From Thermomonospora echinospora (GTDB taxonomy: Bacteria; Actinomycetota; Actinomycetes; Streptosporangiales; Streptosporangiaceae), in assembly GCF_900108175.1 (NCBI RefSeq), contig NZ_FNVO01000014.1, forward strand, positions 1-64,000: a DNA stretch of 64,000 nucleotides, in the 5' to 3' direction. Shown here one piece after another: positions 1 to 8,543 of the stretch. Made by a program: the position numbers and the translations under genes. The number at the start of each line of letters is the position of its first letter. Within the stretch, counting starts at the first letter, position 1. Under the pieces are notes generated by a model, which saw only the letters and a list, made by a program, of their open reading frames with translations, was not told where the DNA came from and ran no database searches.

Positions 1-2
1 GG

Positions 3-503
3 GTGGTGCTGGAGGACCCGGCGTACGCCTCCGAGCCGTTCTCCGTCCACACCCGCTGGATCGAAACCGAGTTCAACAACACCATTGCGCCGTACGAGGA
101 CCGGCCCACCTTCGACGGGGAGCAGCCGGCCGGGCGTCAGACCGTGGTCATCGAGGTGGAGGGCAGGCGGGTGGAGATCTCGCTGCCCACCCTGGCGGGC
201 GAGTCCGCCGTGTTCGGCCGGTCCGGTGCCGGCGACGGCGCGAAGGCCAGGCCCAGGGCGGTGAAGAGGGCCCGGTCGGCGCCCTCCGGCGACGCCCTGC
301 TCTCACCCATGCAGGGCACGATCGTCAAGGTCGCCGTGGCGGACGGCCAGCCGGTGGAGGCCGGTCAGCCCGTTGTCGTCCTGGAGGCGATGAAGATGGA
401 GCAGCCCATCACCGCGCACCGGTCCGGCACCGTCAGCGGGCTGTCCGCCGAGGTCGGCGGGTCCGTCTCCGCCGGCGCCGTCATCTGCCAGATCAGCGGC
501 TAG
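3..503 (+). CDS. Acyl-CoA carboxylase biotin-carrying alpha subunit, C-terminal part
   Basis: This is the end of a biotin-dependent acyl-CoA (acetyl/propionyl) carboxylase alpha subunit; the gene continues off the left edge, so no start is assigned. The last ~75 residues are a biotinyl domain with the EAMKMEQP motif, whose Lys (about residue 131 of the visible part) carries biotin. The part before it resembles the linker and barrel region between biotin carboxylase and carrier domains. In the family the enzyme carboxylates biotin with ATP and bicarbonate and hands CO2 to a carboxyltransferase subunit, which is not visible here. A hydrolase gene follows after 7 bases, so the two are probably cotranscribed. 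Confidence 0.9.
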   Translation: MVLEDPAYASEPFSVHTRWIETEFNNTIAPYEDRPTFDGEQPAGRQTVVIEVEGRRVEISLPTLAGESAVFGRSGAGDGAKARPRAVKRARSAPSGDALLSPMQGTIVKVAVADGQPVEAGQPVVVLEAMKMEQPITAHRSGTVSGLSAEVGGSVSAGAVICQISG

Positions 504-510
504 GGGCGCC

Positions 511-1413
511 ATGACGCGGCGTTCATCACCCTTGCCGACTCAGGGCGCCCGTGGCGGCGTTCGGGTGCGTACCGTCGAGGTGAACGCGGCCGGTCTCCGG
601 CTGTCCGGACTGCTCGCCGTCCCACCCGCATCCCCGCCGAAGGCCGTGATCGTCGCCCTGCACGGGGCCGGCATGAGCGCGGGATACTTCCACAGCCAGG
701 CCGACCCGGCCGCGTCACTGCTGTCACTCGCGGCCGCACGCGGCTATGCGGCGCTCGCGCTGGACCGGCCGGGATACGGCGTTTCGGTGACCGAGCTGCC
801 CGACGGGCTGGAACTGGACGAGCAGGCGGGACGCATCCGTCACGCTCTCACCGACTACCGCGGCCGTCACCCGGCCGGGGCGGGTTTCTTCATCGTTGGC
901 CACTCGCTGGGCGGCAAGCTGGCGCTGACGGTCGCGGCGGGCTGGAGCGGCGACGCACTGCTGGGCGTGGACGTCTCCGGCATCAGCGATCGCTGGGCCG
1001 TCGATCCCGCTGTGCACCGCGACATGAACGACCGGCGTACCCGGCCCCTGAGCTGGGGACCGCTCCGTCTGTACCCGCCGGGGACCTTCCGGCACGCGAT
1101 GGAACTCGCCGCACCGATCCCGCTGAGGGAGTTGGCCGAGATACCGCACTGGCCGCACCGGTATCCGGACGTGGCCCGCCGGGTGCGGGTTCCGGTGCGG
1201 TTCACCTTCGCCGAGTACGAACGCTGGTGGCGCTGCGATCCCCAGACCGTCGAGGCCATGACGGCGCGCCTGGCCGCTCCGCTGGTCCGTACCGAACGAC
1301 TGGCCGAGGCGGGACACAACATCAGCCTCGGATACGCCGCCCGCGATTACCACCTCGGCGTTCTCACGTTCGTGGAGGAGTGCCTGGGCCGATCGGAAAC
1401 CGGTAAGGGGTGA
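511..1413 (+). CDS. Alpha/beta-hydrolase family protein
   Basis: A 300-residue alpha/beta hydrolase. The nucleophile elbow GHSLGG lies at residues 130-135 (Ser132), the oxyanion region HGAGMS near residue 51, and a late AGHN supplies the likely catalytic His. No signal peptide is seen, so it is cytoplasmic. The ATG lies 7 bases after the carboxylase stop with TAGGGGCG just upstream, which suggests coexpression. Substrate cannot be inferred; esterase, thioesterase or C-C hydrolase are all possible. Confidence 0.85.
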   Translation: MTRRSSPLPTQGARGGVRVRTVEVNAAGLRLSGLLAVPPASPPKAVIVALHGAGMSAGYFHSQADPAASLLSLAAARGYAALALDRPGYGVSVTELPDGLELDEQAGRIRHALTDYRGRHPAGAGFFIVGHSLGGKLALTVAAGWSGDALLGVDVSGISDRWAVDPAVHRDMNDRRTRPLSWGPLRLYPPGTFRHAMELAAPIPLRELAEIPHWPHRYPDVARRVRVPVRFTFAEYERWWRCDPQTVEAMTARLAAPLVRTERLAEAGHNISLGYAARDYHLGVLTFVEECLGRSETGKG

Positions 1414-1519
1414 GCCGGGGACGTCAGTCCCTGCGCCGTCGCATTGTCCACACGCTCCCATGACGATCAGTGCCCCAAGGCCGTGGCCCCGGGGCACCGT
1501 TCAGCTTCAGCGGTGGCGA

Positions 1520-2959
1520 CTACGCGTCCTGCTGCTGTCTGTTCGGCGCGAGGATGAAGCACAGCGCCGCGCTGATCAGCAAGGCCGCCAGCACCGCGAT
1601 TGTGCTGGTGGTGAACGCCGTCTGGTATCCCTCGTGATCGTCCAGGACGGTGAAGAAGACCGTGCCGAACGCGGCGACGCCGACCGCGCTGCCGAACTGC
1701 TGCCCGGTGGTCCAGACACCGGAGGCCGAGCCGGCGTACTCGGGCGGCACGGCGGACAGGAACAGGGTGGTCAGCGGCGGCATGACGAAGGTCATCCCAA
1801 CGCCGAGCGCGAACAGGCCGGGCACCAGCGACCAACTGTTGACGGTCGGCGACGTCGCGTGCACGGCGGTGAGCAGGGCGATCCCGCCCGCCACCGACAG
1901 CAGGCAGCCGGCGAGCACGATGAACCGTCCGAACCGGATCGTGAGCCGGCCGGTGAGCATCGCCATGACGAGGCCGCCCGCGGCGAACGCGATCGAGACC
2001 AGGCCCGCCTCCAGCGCCGAGAAGCGCTGGCCGTCCTGCAACCACAGCGGGAAGATCATCATGAAGCCGCTGAAGCCGGAGAACGCCAGCAGCAGCACGA
2101 GCAGCCCGCCGGCGCCGGTGCGGTTGCGGAACAGGGCCACCGGGAGCAGGGCGCCCGCCCGCCGCCCCGGGTCGCGGTGCTCGAAGACCGCCAGGCCCAG
2201 CACCGCGAGGATCCCGGCGGCGAGGCAGAGCCAGCACCACACGGGCCAGCCGTAGGCGCGGCCCTCCAGCAGCGGGAACACGATCGCGACCAGCCCGACG
2301 ACGAGCACGCCGGTGGCGGCCCACCGGGGGCGGGTCCCCCCGGGCACGCGGCTCTCCGGGACCAGCCAGATCGCGAGGGGGATCAGCGCGACCGCCACCG
2401 GCACGGTGATCAGGAAGATCGTGCGCCAGCCGAGCCCGCCGATGTCCGCGGTGATCAGCGCACCGCCGAGGATCAGCCCGCCGGCCTGGGTCACGCCGGA
2501 GACCAGCCCGAACGTGCCGAACACCGTGGCGCGTTCCCGGCCGGTGAAGATCGTGTAGAGGATGCTCATCACCTGGGGGGCGATGGCGGCGGCGGCCAGT
2601 CCCTGGAACACGCGCGCGGTGATCAGCTCGGCCGGGCTGCGCGCGATCCCGCACCACAGGCTGGTCACCGCGAAGCCGATGATGCCCAGCAGGAAGATGA
2701 GCTTGCGACCGCGCAGGTCACCCAGCCTGGCGGCGGTGATCAGCGCGACCGCGAAGGACAGCAGGTAGGCGGCGGATATCCATTCCAGGTCGGTCGGGCT
2801 GGCGCCCAGGTCGCGCTGGATCGAGGACAGTCCGACGTTGACGATGGTGACGCTCAGCAGGTCCAGCATGAACGCCACGAGGAGCACGACCAGCGCGGCC
2901 CATCGGCGTGGATACACCGCCTCGGAATCGGGTGGGGCGGATGTCGTTTCTGCAGTCAC
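1520..2959 (-). CDS. MFS transporter, DHA2 (14-TM, EmrB/QacA type) drug exporter
   Basis: A 479-residue major facilitator of the 14-helix DHA2 group: the first helix contains FMLDLLSVTIVNVGL, the H+ antiporter position of the family, and the loop 2-3 motif is ARLGDLRGRK. The family extrudes drugs or metabolites using the proton gradient. I chose the GTG at 2959 because AGGAGTG lies 7-8 bases upstream; the open frame continues to 3325 but lacks membrane character there. The promoter region carries two identical 14-bp palindromes on either side of a TTGACA promoter (separate entries), so expression is probably repressed until an effector appears. No regulator gene is adjacent. It converges with the hydrolase gene. 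Confidence 0.9.
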   Translation of the reverse strand: MTAETTSAPPDSEAVYPRRWAALVVLLVAFMLDLLSVTIVNVGLSSIQRDLGASPTDLEWISAAYLLSFAVALITAARLGDLRGRKLIFLLGIIGFAVTSLWCGIARSPAELITARVFQGLAAAAIAPQVMSILYTIFTGRERATVFGTFGLVSGVTQAGGLILGGALITADIGGLGWRTIFLITVPVAVALIPLAIWLVPESRVPGGTRPRWAATGVLVVGLVAIVFPLLEGRAYGWPVWCWLCLAAGILAVLGLAVFEHRDPGRRAGALLPVALFRNRTGAGGLLVLLLAFSGFSGFMMIFPLWLQDGQRFSALEAGLVSIAFAAGGLVMAMLTGRLTIRFGRFIVLAGCLLSVAGGIALLTAVHATSPTVNSWSLVPGLFALGVGMTFVMPPLTTLFLSAVPPEYAGSASGVWTTGQQFGSAVGVAAFGTVFFTVLDDHEGYQTAFTTSTIAVLAALLISAALCFILAPNRQQQDA

Positions 2960-3045
2960 ACGGCACTCCTGGTCGGCCGGGAACGAAGAAGGCATGGCAG
3001 GACGCGGGCCCTCGCGGCGGATCGTGCCGGCATGCGGACCGATCC

Positions 3046-3059
3046 GGACCGATCGGTCC
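3046..3059. promoter_or_regulatory. Palindromic operator 1 for the DHA2 exporter
   Basis: Perfect 14-bp palindrome GGACCGATCGGTCC (16 bp with flanking C and G). A further half copy, GGACCGATCC, directly precedes it at 3036. It lies just downstream of the -10 element on the minus strand, where a repressor would cover the transcription start. The same 14-mer recurs at 3115. The form is typical of TetR-family operators; the cognate regulator is not identified. Confidence 0.7.
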
Positions 3060-3067
3060 GCAATCGC

Positions 3068-3097
3068 ATTATTGGCGGGTCGGTGAAGGACTGTCAA
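3068..3097 (-). promoter_or_regulatory. Sigma-70 type promoter of the DHA2 exporter
   Basis: On the minus strand a perfect -35 TTGACA (3097 to 3092) is followed after 18 bases by AATAAT (3073 to 3068). The two palindromes at 3046 and 3115 bracket it. Confidence 0.6.
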
Positions 3098-3114
3098 GCG
3101 GAAAGCGCCGTCCG

Positions 3115-3128
3115 GGACCGATCGGTCC
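3115..3128. promoter_or_regulatory. Palindromic operator 2 for the DHA2 exporter
   Basis: Second exact copy of GGACCGATCGGTCC, 69 bp from the first centre to centre and just upstream of the TTGACA -35 box. It could also serve the divergent SnoaL-like gene at 3373. The rest of the 413-bp spacer 2960-3372 shows no gene. Confidence 0.7.
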
Positions 3129-3372
3129 AACGTTGTGGGCCCGGTTACCGCAAAACCCCTCAAAGCATCCTGCATCACCCTCGCGAACGCCATCGCGGCC
3201 CGATCGGGCAAGCGGGCGGTCGTTCCTTCGGCCGAACCACAGAACTGGACGTGAACTCTTGTCATCGCGGTACCCGCTTGCGACGGTTGGAATATCGCCG
3301 ACCCGGCTCCGACGGCGCGCCGCATTCGTGCTCGTGCATCGCCCCGGCGGCCCCGATCCGAAAGGTGGCAGG

Positions 3373-3879
3373 ATGCCAGAAGAACTGGATACCGCCAGCA
3401 CGCTGAAGCAGCTTGAAAAGCGCGTTGAGGAACTGGAGGCCGTGCGGGACATCACCCGCCTGCGCGCCGAGTTCCACCGCTCCCTCAACAACCGCGAATG
3501 GGACACCCTGGCCGGCCTGTTCACCGACGACGCGCACCTCGACTACGGCGAGTACGGCCAGGCCCACGGGAGCAGGGAGGTCCGGGACTACTACGGTCAG
3601 CTCCTCGAGCAGATCAGGGACATGCGCAACGCGACGGCGATCTTGCTCAAGAACTTCATCCACGGGCACCAGGTCCATCTGCAGGGCGAGAACACCGCCA
3701 CCGGCGTGTGCTTCTTCGAAGAGCAGATCAGATTCAACCAGGACAGCCACGCGTTCAGCAGCATCGGTCAGTTCTCGGACAAGTACGTTCGAATAGGCGA
3801 TCGCTGGTACTTCGCGAAGGTGGAACTCGACCACTATTGGGTCGTCCCCGACAACGACGGCTGGCGCTGGCCCTGGTAG
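3373..3879 (+). CDS. SnoaL/NTF2-like domain protein
   Basis: A 168-residue protein. A short N-terminal coiled coil (about residues 8-22) is followed by an NTF2-like cone fold recognisable from IRLRAEFHRSLNNREWDTLAGLFTDDAHLDYG and a conserved aromatic C-terminus. Members include ring hydroxylases, cyclases, dehydratases and simple binding proteins, so activity cannot be named. The ATG is preceded by AAAGGTGGCAGG. It diverges from the DHA2 exporter and may share its palindromic operators, which would make it a partner in the same detoxification response. Confidence 0.75.
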   Translation: MPEELDTASTLKQLEKRVEELEAVRDITRLRAEFHRSLNNREWDTLAGLFTDDAHLDYGEYGQAHGSREVRDYYGQLLEQIRDMRNATAILLKNFIHGHQVHLQGENTATGVCFFEEQIRFNQDSHAFSSIGQFSDKYVRIGDRWYFAKVELDHYWVVPDNDGWRWPW

Positions 3880-4066
3880 TTCGGGTCGAATCCCGTGCCC
3901 GCCGCAGTGGGGACCCGCGAGCGGGTAAGATCGCGCCACCGCCGTGATCACGAGATCGGGGCGGAATTACTACGATCGGCGGCGACCCGCGACCGCCGGT
4001 GTTGTTACGAGCCGATTCGGCGGCGTGCGCGACCGCCCAGTTCATCGCCCATTTTCAGGAGTCCCC

Positions 4067-4915
4067 ATGGCCATTTTGGTGACCGGTGCCACCGGTCGCG
4101 TCGGCAGCCGATTCGTTCCCCGCCTGCTTCGAGGGGGCGAGCCCGTCCGCGTCCTGGCCCGCGACCCGCGACGCGCCGAGCTGCTCGGCCGGCTCGGCGC
4201 CGAGGTCGTCATCGGAGACCTGCGCGCCGCCGGAACGCTCGCCGACGCTCTGGAGGGGGTGGACGCGGTCGTTCACCTCGGCGCGGCGTTCCGCGACGTC
4301 CCCGACAAGGAGGCGGTCGCGGTCAACCACACCGCGACCGTCGAACTGGCCGAGGCCTCGCTGCGGGCCGGTGTCTCCCGGTTCGTCCATGTCGGCACGA
4401 CCCTCGTCTACGGCAACGGCCGCGGTCGGCCCGCCCGGGAGTCCGACGAGCCCGCACCGCCCGGCTGGGCCTACACCACGAGCAAGGTAGCCGCCGAAAA
4501 GACCCTCCTGCGACTCCATGAGGCGCAGGGGCTGCCGCTGTGCATCGTCCGCCTGGCGTTCGTCTACGGCGAAGGCGATCCGCACCTGGCCGAATCGCTG
4601 CACTGGGCGGGGGACTGGCCGCCGCACAAGCGGCTGCACCTGGTGCACCACGCCGACGTCGGGCAGGCCCTGCTGCGGGTCCTGCGAGCAGACGGGGTGG
4701 ACGGAGAGATCTACAACGTGGCCGACGACGCGCCCGTCACCTACCTGGAGTTGCAGAACCTCAACGGCGAACCTGGCACGGCCGGCACGGCGGGGGACCG
4801 GAGCTTCGACGATCCGTGGGAGGGCATCGTCGACACGTCCAAGATCCGCCATGAGCTCGGCTTCCGACCGATCTATCCCACCGTCTACACCGCGGAGGCG
4901 GCCGGAGCCCTGTGA
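4067..4915 (+). CDS. NAD-dependent epimerase/dehydratase (extended SDR)
   Basis: A 282-residue extended SDR. The Rossmann motif TGATGRVG is at residues 6-13, and the active site has YTTSK (Tyr-x-x-x-Lys) with an upstream Thr in HVGTTLVYG. Family members act on sugar nucleotides or related NAD(P)-linked substrates. I chose the ATG at 4067 because TCAGGAG lies 7 bases upstream; an upstream in-frame start at 3944 adds 41 residues without family character. It converges with the methyltransferase. Confidence 0.85.
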   Translation: MAILVTGATGRVGSRFVPRLLRGGEPVRVLARDPRRAELLGRLGAEVVIGDLRAAGTLADALEGVDAVVHLGAAFRDVPDKEAVAVNHTATVELAEASLRAGVSRFVHVGTTLVYGNGRGRPARESDEPAPPGWAYTTSKVAAEKTLLRLHEAQGLPLCIVRLAFVYGEGDPHLAESLHWAGDWPPHKRLHLVHHADVGQALLRVLRADGVDGEIYNVADDAPVTYLELQNLNGEPGTAGTAGDRSFDDPWEGIVDTSKIRHELGFRPIYPTVYTAEAAGAL

Positions 4916-4947
4916 GCGCGACGGCGTGAGGACCGGGGAGCCACCGG

Positions 4948-5706
4948 TCACCTCCGCCGGGCGCGTACGTGGTGCATCGGCGTGAGCACCCGCCCGCGCT
5001 CGTCCACCCGCAGCGCGTCCAGGGGCGGTGCGCCGGCGGTCTCCGTGCCGCCCGCTGCGGTGCCCGTCTGCTGCATCTTGGCGAGCAGTTCGCGAGTGAA
5101 CCCGGTGGCGAAGACGGTGTCCGCGATGTCCTCGATCCGCCAGTGCCGGTCCAGATTGGCGTGCAGGTCGTCCGTGCTGACCAGGGCCTCCTCGGCGATC
5201 GGCGTCCCGGACGGCACGGATTCGGCGAAGCAGAACAGGTGCAGCACGGCGCCCGGCCGGCACACCCGGTGTAGCGCGGCGGTGTACGCCGACCGCTGCT
5301 CGCCGTTCAGGCAGTGGTACAGGCCACTGTCGAGGACGGTGTCGAAACCGGTGCCGATGTCGCGCAGTTCGGTGGCGTCGGCCACCAGGAACCGCACCCG
5401 GACGCCCTGCTCCGAGGCGCGCCGCCCGGCCTGCTCGATCGCGCTGGGCGAGCCGTCCACCCCGGTCACCTCGTGGCCGTTGCCGGCGAGCAGGATCGCG
5501 TTCTCGCCCAGCCCGCACCCCACGTCGAGCACCTTGCCGCGAAAGCCCCCCGCCTGTTCCAGCTCCACGATCACAGGTTGCGGTTCCCCGATGTCCCACG
5601 GAATGAAATTCGCGTCCGGATCGGAGCCCTCGAACCTCGCACGGCCCGCATAAAGCGCGTCGAAGTCATAATCCTCCTGGGAGAAAGTTCGTTCTTCCGT
5701 GGCCAT
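4948..5706 (-). CDS. Class I SAM-dependent methyltransferase
   Basis: A 252-residue class I methyltransferase. Motif I is VLDVGCGLGENA (about residues 59-70), followed by the acidic VTGVDGSPSAI and VADATEL. It would transfer a methyl group from S-adenosylmethionine to an unknown small molecule. The ATG at 5706 has GGGAGTG nine bases upstream; an upstream GTG/ATG at 5760 is less likely. A proline-poor, charged C-terminal tail of ~30 residues is extra. It diverges from the TetR gene at 5916. Confidence 0.85.
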   Translation of the reverse strand: MATEERTFSQEDYDFDALYAGRARFEGSDPDANFIPWDIGEPQPVIVELEQAGGFRGKVLDVGCGLGENAILLAGNGHEVTGVDGSPSAIEQAGRRASEQGVRVRFLVADATELRDIGTGFDTVLDSGLYHCLNGEQRSAYTAALHRVCRPGAVLHLFCFAESVPSGTPIAEEALVSTDDLHANLDRHWRIEDIADTVFATGFTRELLAKMQQTGTAAGGTETAGAPPLDALRVDERGRVLTPMHHVRARRR

Positions 5707-5915
5707 TCCGGGCACTCCCGTCCACTCGCCGGTTTGTCGATCATACGGGGCGACATGCATAATCGATGGTAGGCGAATGAATGGCAGTGGTGCCAGGTGG
5801 AAGCGACGAAACTACGGGTCACCACCGGTTTTCGGGACGCATGCGCCATCGTCGCGGTCGCCCGGCCGGAAGCCTCCGCCTGCTGCCGGACTGATTGGTC
5901 TGGTATTATCGCGAC

Positions 5916-6497
5916 ATGCCTCGGCAACCGTCCACCAGCGTGCGTGAACGCATTCTCGACGCCGCGACCGACCTGTTCGACCGCTATGGCGTCCACGCCG
6001 TCGGGATGCAACGCATCATCGACGAGGCCGGCTGCGGCAAGCAACTGCTCTATCGGGAGTTCGGCAGCAAGGACGAGCTCGTCACCGCCTACCTGCACCG
6101 CTGCGAGGGGAGCTGGGAGCGGAGCCTGGCGGTGGCGCTCGGGGCGAGCGAGCGCCCGGAGGAGCAGCTGGTCGAGCTGGTGCGGCTGGTGGGCGCCGGC
6201 GTGCCCGGCCCCCGCGGCTGCCCGATACGCAACACCTACGCGGAGTTCCCCGAAGAGGGGCATCCCGTCCACCAGGCGGCACTGGAGCACTTCGGGGCCG
6301 TGCGCGAGCAACTCTGCGAGCTGGCCCGGCGCACCACGGCGGTCGATCCGGAACGGCTCGCCGACCGCATACTGCTGATCATCAATGGGCTTTTCACCGC
6401 GGGTTCCGCACTGAGCACGGCGGAGAACGCCAGGGTCGCCGTGGAACTCGTCCGGGACGTGATCGCCTTTGAAACGGCGGCGGAACGCGTCGGTTGA
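5916..6497 (+). CDS. TetR/AcrR family transcriptional regulator
   Basis: A 193-residue TetR-type repressor. Residues ~8-55 form the DNA-binding domain (RERILDAATDLFDRYG, then GMQRIIDEAGCGKQLLYREFGSKDELV), and the rest is the ligand-binding core. I prefer the ATG at 5916 to the ATG at 5895: a TATTAT -10-like box at 5904 lies only seven bases before it, which would give a leaderless transcript. It is divergent from the methyltransferase, its likely target, and converges with the SMI1-like gene. Confidence 0.85.
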   Translation: MPRQPSTSVRERILDAATDLFDRYGVHAVGMQRIIDEAGCGKQLLYREFGSKDELVTAYLHRCEGSWERSLAVALGASERPEEQLVELVRLVGAGVPGPRGCPIRNTYAEFPEEGHPVHQAALEHFGAVREQLCELARRTTAVDPERLADRILLIINGLFTAGSALSTAENARVAVELVRDVIAFETAAERVG

Positions 6498-6545
6498 CGC
6501 CCGTCGAGAAATCACTTCACCGGCGAAGTCTGCGAGGCGTACGGG

Positions 6546-6977
6546 TCACAGCCGGATATCGTCGGTGAGCCATGCCTCGATGAAGTGCTCCAGGGACGGT
6601 GCGACGCGGCGGCGATTGTCGGTCCGGTGGTCCCAGACGAAGATGTCCGGCCTGCCTTCGGGGACGAGGGCGTAGGCGAACAGGTTGCCGTCCCGGGGAA
6701 CGTCGGAGAAGAACAGCAACTGGTCGAACGACATGTAGAGCCGTTTCAGGGCGGGGTAGGTGCGCATCTCCACGTTGCCCTGGACCAGCTGCTCGGCGGA
6801 GAACACCAGGTTGTACCCGTTGCCGTCGACCACGCCATCGGTCTCACCGAGCAGTTCGGCCAGGTCGTCGGGAAGCAGGTGCCCCAGCGTCTCCTCGGCC
6901 CGGTACAGCGCCTGTTTCGTGGCCGGCGAGGCGAACCGGGCCTGGGAGGTGTGTCGTTCGATCAGCTCGCGCCACAT
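6546..6977 (-). CDS. SMI1/KNR4 (SUKH) family protein
   Basis: A 143-residue SUKH-superfamily protein. It begins with an acidic helix, then LLPDDLAELLGETDGVVDG, the characteristic SMI1/KNR4 signature, followed by a central FFSDVPRDGNLFAYAL segment and a late VAPSLEHFIEAWL helix. SUKH proteins often act as immunity proteins against polymorphic toxins, but single copies also occur without toxins. No toxin is seen nearby. Start choice between 6977 (ATG) and 7019 (GTG) is uncertain, as neither has a strong ribosome site. Confidence 0.75.
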   Translation of the reverse strand: MWRELIERHTSQARFASPATKQALYRAEETLGHLLPDDLAELLGETDGVVDGNGYNLVFSAEQLVQGNVEMRTYPALKRLYMSFDQLLFFSDVPRDGNLFAYALVPEGRPDIFVWDHRTDNRRRVAPSLEHFIEAWLTDDIRL

Positions 6978-7028
6978 TCGCGCATCATGACGAAAGCGGG
7001 CCCGCGCCGTCCAGTCCACCCCTGCCCG

Positions 7029-7729
7029 TCAAAGCTTCGCCTGCTCGTCGGAGCGGCCGCGCAGCCACTCGCCGACGACGCTGAAGGACAGGATCGTCAG
7101 GAACAGTACGGTGGCGGGGACGAAGGCCAGGTGCGGCCGGCTCTGCAGCTGGTTGCGCCCGTCGGCGATCATGTTGCCCAGCTGGGGATGGGGGCGACCA
7201 CGCCGAGCCCGAGGAAGCTCAGGGCGGCCTCGGCCAGGACCAGCACGGCCGCGATGACGCCGGCGTAGGCGGACACCGGCGGTGCGACGACGGGCAGCAG
7301 TTCGCGCAGCAGGATCGTGGTCCGCCGCGCGCCGAGCCCGCGCGCGGCCAGCACGTACTCGGCATCGGCGTGCTGCAGCGTCCGGCTGCGCGCCAGCCGG
7401 GCGAATGACGGGAACACGGCGATCGACAGCCCGACGACGATCGTCGCGATCAGGCCGATGCGACTGGTCGCCGCCGCGTAGGCCGACAGCAGCGTGATGG
7501 GCTCGAGGAGCGGCACCCGGTACCTGGTGTTGGGCAGCAGTAGCGGCGCGTCGGCGATGAAGATCGAGTCGAGCCTGCCCCGCTCCGCGAGCCGGACGAG
7601 CTCGATGTCGTAGGCGATGTCGTCGTAGCGGGAGAGGTCGTGGCCGGTCCGGCGCCAGGCGGCGATGTGGTGGCCTGCGGGGTCGAGATGGAGGTTGAAG
7701 TGGAGCTGTCGATCGCCTGGCCGAGACAC
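7029..7729 (-). pseudogene. Chimeric remnant: flavin monooxygenase N-terminus joined to peptide-ABC permease C-terminus, frameshifted
   Basis: From the GTG at 7729 the first ~96 codons match the start of a luciferase-like flavin monooxygenase of the NtaA/SnaA/DszA group (HFNLHLDPAGHHIAAWR, YDIELVRLAERG, LEPITLLSAYAAAT). Near 7441 the sequence turns in frame into the second half of a DppC/OppC-type ABC permease (SIAVFPSFARLARSR, AEAALSFLGLGV). Near 7175 one base is missing: the frame ends at 7169, while the continuing permease text (NMIADGRNQLQSR to the stop at 7029) sits in another frame. A deletion between two genes of one cluster explains it best. Non-functional as a permease. Confidence 0.8.
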
Positions 7730-7776
7730 GGTTCCCTACCTCTGTCGAATGCGTGGTGTCGTGGCGCGCCGGGCGG

Positions 7777-8226
7777 TCAACCGATGCTGATGCTTCCCTG
7801 CCCGACCTGCTCGACGAGCGCGTACCGATCGGCGACGCGGTCGACCCGGCTGACCTTGCCGTTGCGGAACGTGAAGATCATGTGCTCTTCGATCTCGAAC
7901 TCCTTGTCGCTCGGCCGCAGCCCCATCAGCTCGCCGATCACCCGACCGCGGAGCGTCAGCCGCACGGCGACCTTGTCGCCCTCGGCGATCATCGCCTCGA
8001 CCGTCGGCGGACCGCCCGCCAGCACCGTCCGCATGTAGCGGTTGTGCTCCCGGAGGCCCTCCAGCCCCTGTCGTCCGTGCGGCAGTGTGTTCGCCGGCAG
8101 CTCGACGTCCTCATGGAAGAACTCGGCGAGCCGGTCGTCGGCGGCATCGTCGCGTCGGCCACTGGCCCGTGCGTAGTACCTGCGCAAGATCTCCTTGTTG
8201 GTCCTGGCGAGGTCCTTGTCGGTCAT
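7777..8226 (-). CDS. SnoaL-like polyketide cyclase/ester cyclase family protein
   Basis: A 149-residue NTF2-fold protein of the SnoaL-like ester cyclase group: RRYYARASGRR, EFFHEDVELPAN, then MIAEGDKVAVRLTLRGRVIGE and a late EHMIFTFRNGKVSRV. Role unknown; members range from cyclases to stress proteins. The ATG at 8226 has GAGGA six bases upstream, better than the codon four residues earlier. Upstream lies a 10-bp palindrome in AT-rich sequence. It is separated by 47 bp from the chimeric pseudogene downstream. Confidence 0.75.
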   Translation of the reverse strand: MTDKDLARTNKEILRRYYARASGRRDDAADDRLAEFFHEDVELPANTLPHGRQGLEGLREHNRYMRTVLAGGPPTVEAMIAEGDKVAVRLTLRGRVIGELMGLRPSDKEFEIEEHMIFTFRNGKVSRVDRVADRYALVEQVGQGSISIG

Positions 8227-8322
8227 GGCGTTCCTCATGGGTCCGGCGACACGTGCATGAAGTCGCCGTCAGCCGACCTGCGCGGGCACACCGGTACGAG
8301 CGACGACGAGGTACTACACTAA

Positions 8323-8332
8323 CCAGATCTGG
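8323..8332. promoter_or_regulatory. Palindrome in the promoter region of the SnoaL-like gene
   Basis: CCAGATCTGG with flanking CTAA and TTTAG stands out in an AT-rich patch (8310-8352) about 100 bp upstream of the SnoaL-like start. The rest of the 317-bp gap 8227-8543 shows nothing recognisable. Operator assignment is a guess from position and symmetry. Confidence 0.4.
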
Positions 8333-8543
8333 ATTTAGGTATATAGAACCTTGAAGTCATCACTATCGATTCGCCTAGGACCTATCTCACACTCCGGAAG
8401 CCCACACACCGACCGGGGCCCTCCAGCCAAGCCCTCGGCCTTGCGACCGGGGGCGGCCTGGGACCTGCCGACCTGCGCCAGTCGGGGTGTCCTGCACGGA
8501 TGGAGCGCCCGTCCTGGTGTTGCTCTCACTTTCGAGACGCCCG

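Noticed and set aside
1460-3406. Long antisense frames opposite real genes (also around 18986-21433, 29840-32203, 50652-53123)
   Set aside because: They are Arg/Gly/Pro-rich or His/Gln-rich translations without family motifs, as expected opposite GC-rich genes.
3880-3915. tRNA-like T-arm, GGGTCGAATCCCG followed by GCCCGCCGCA
   Set aside because: The loop lacks one base of TTCGAAT and no anticodon or D-arm lies within 75 bp upstream, which is coding.
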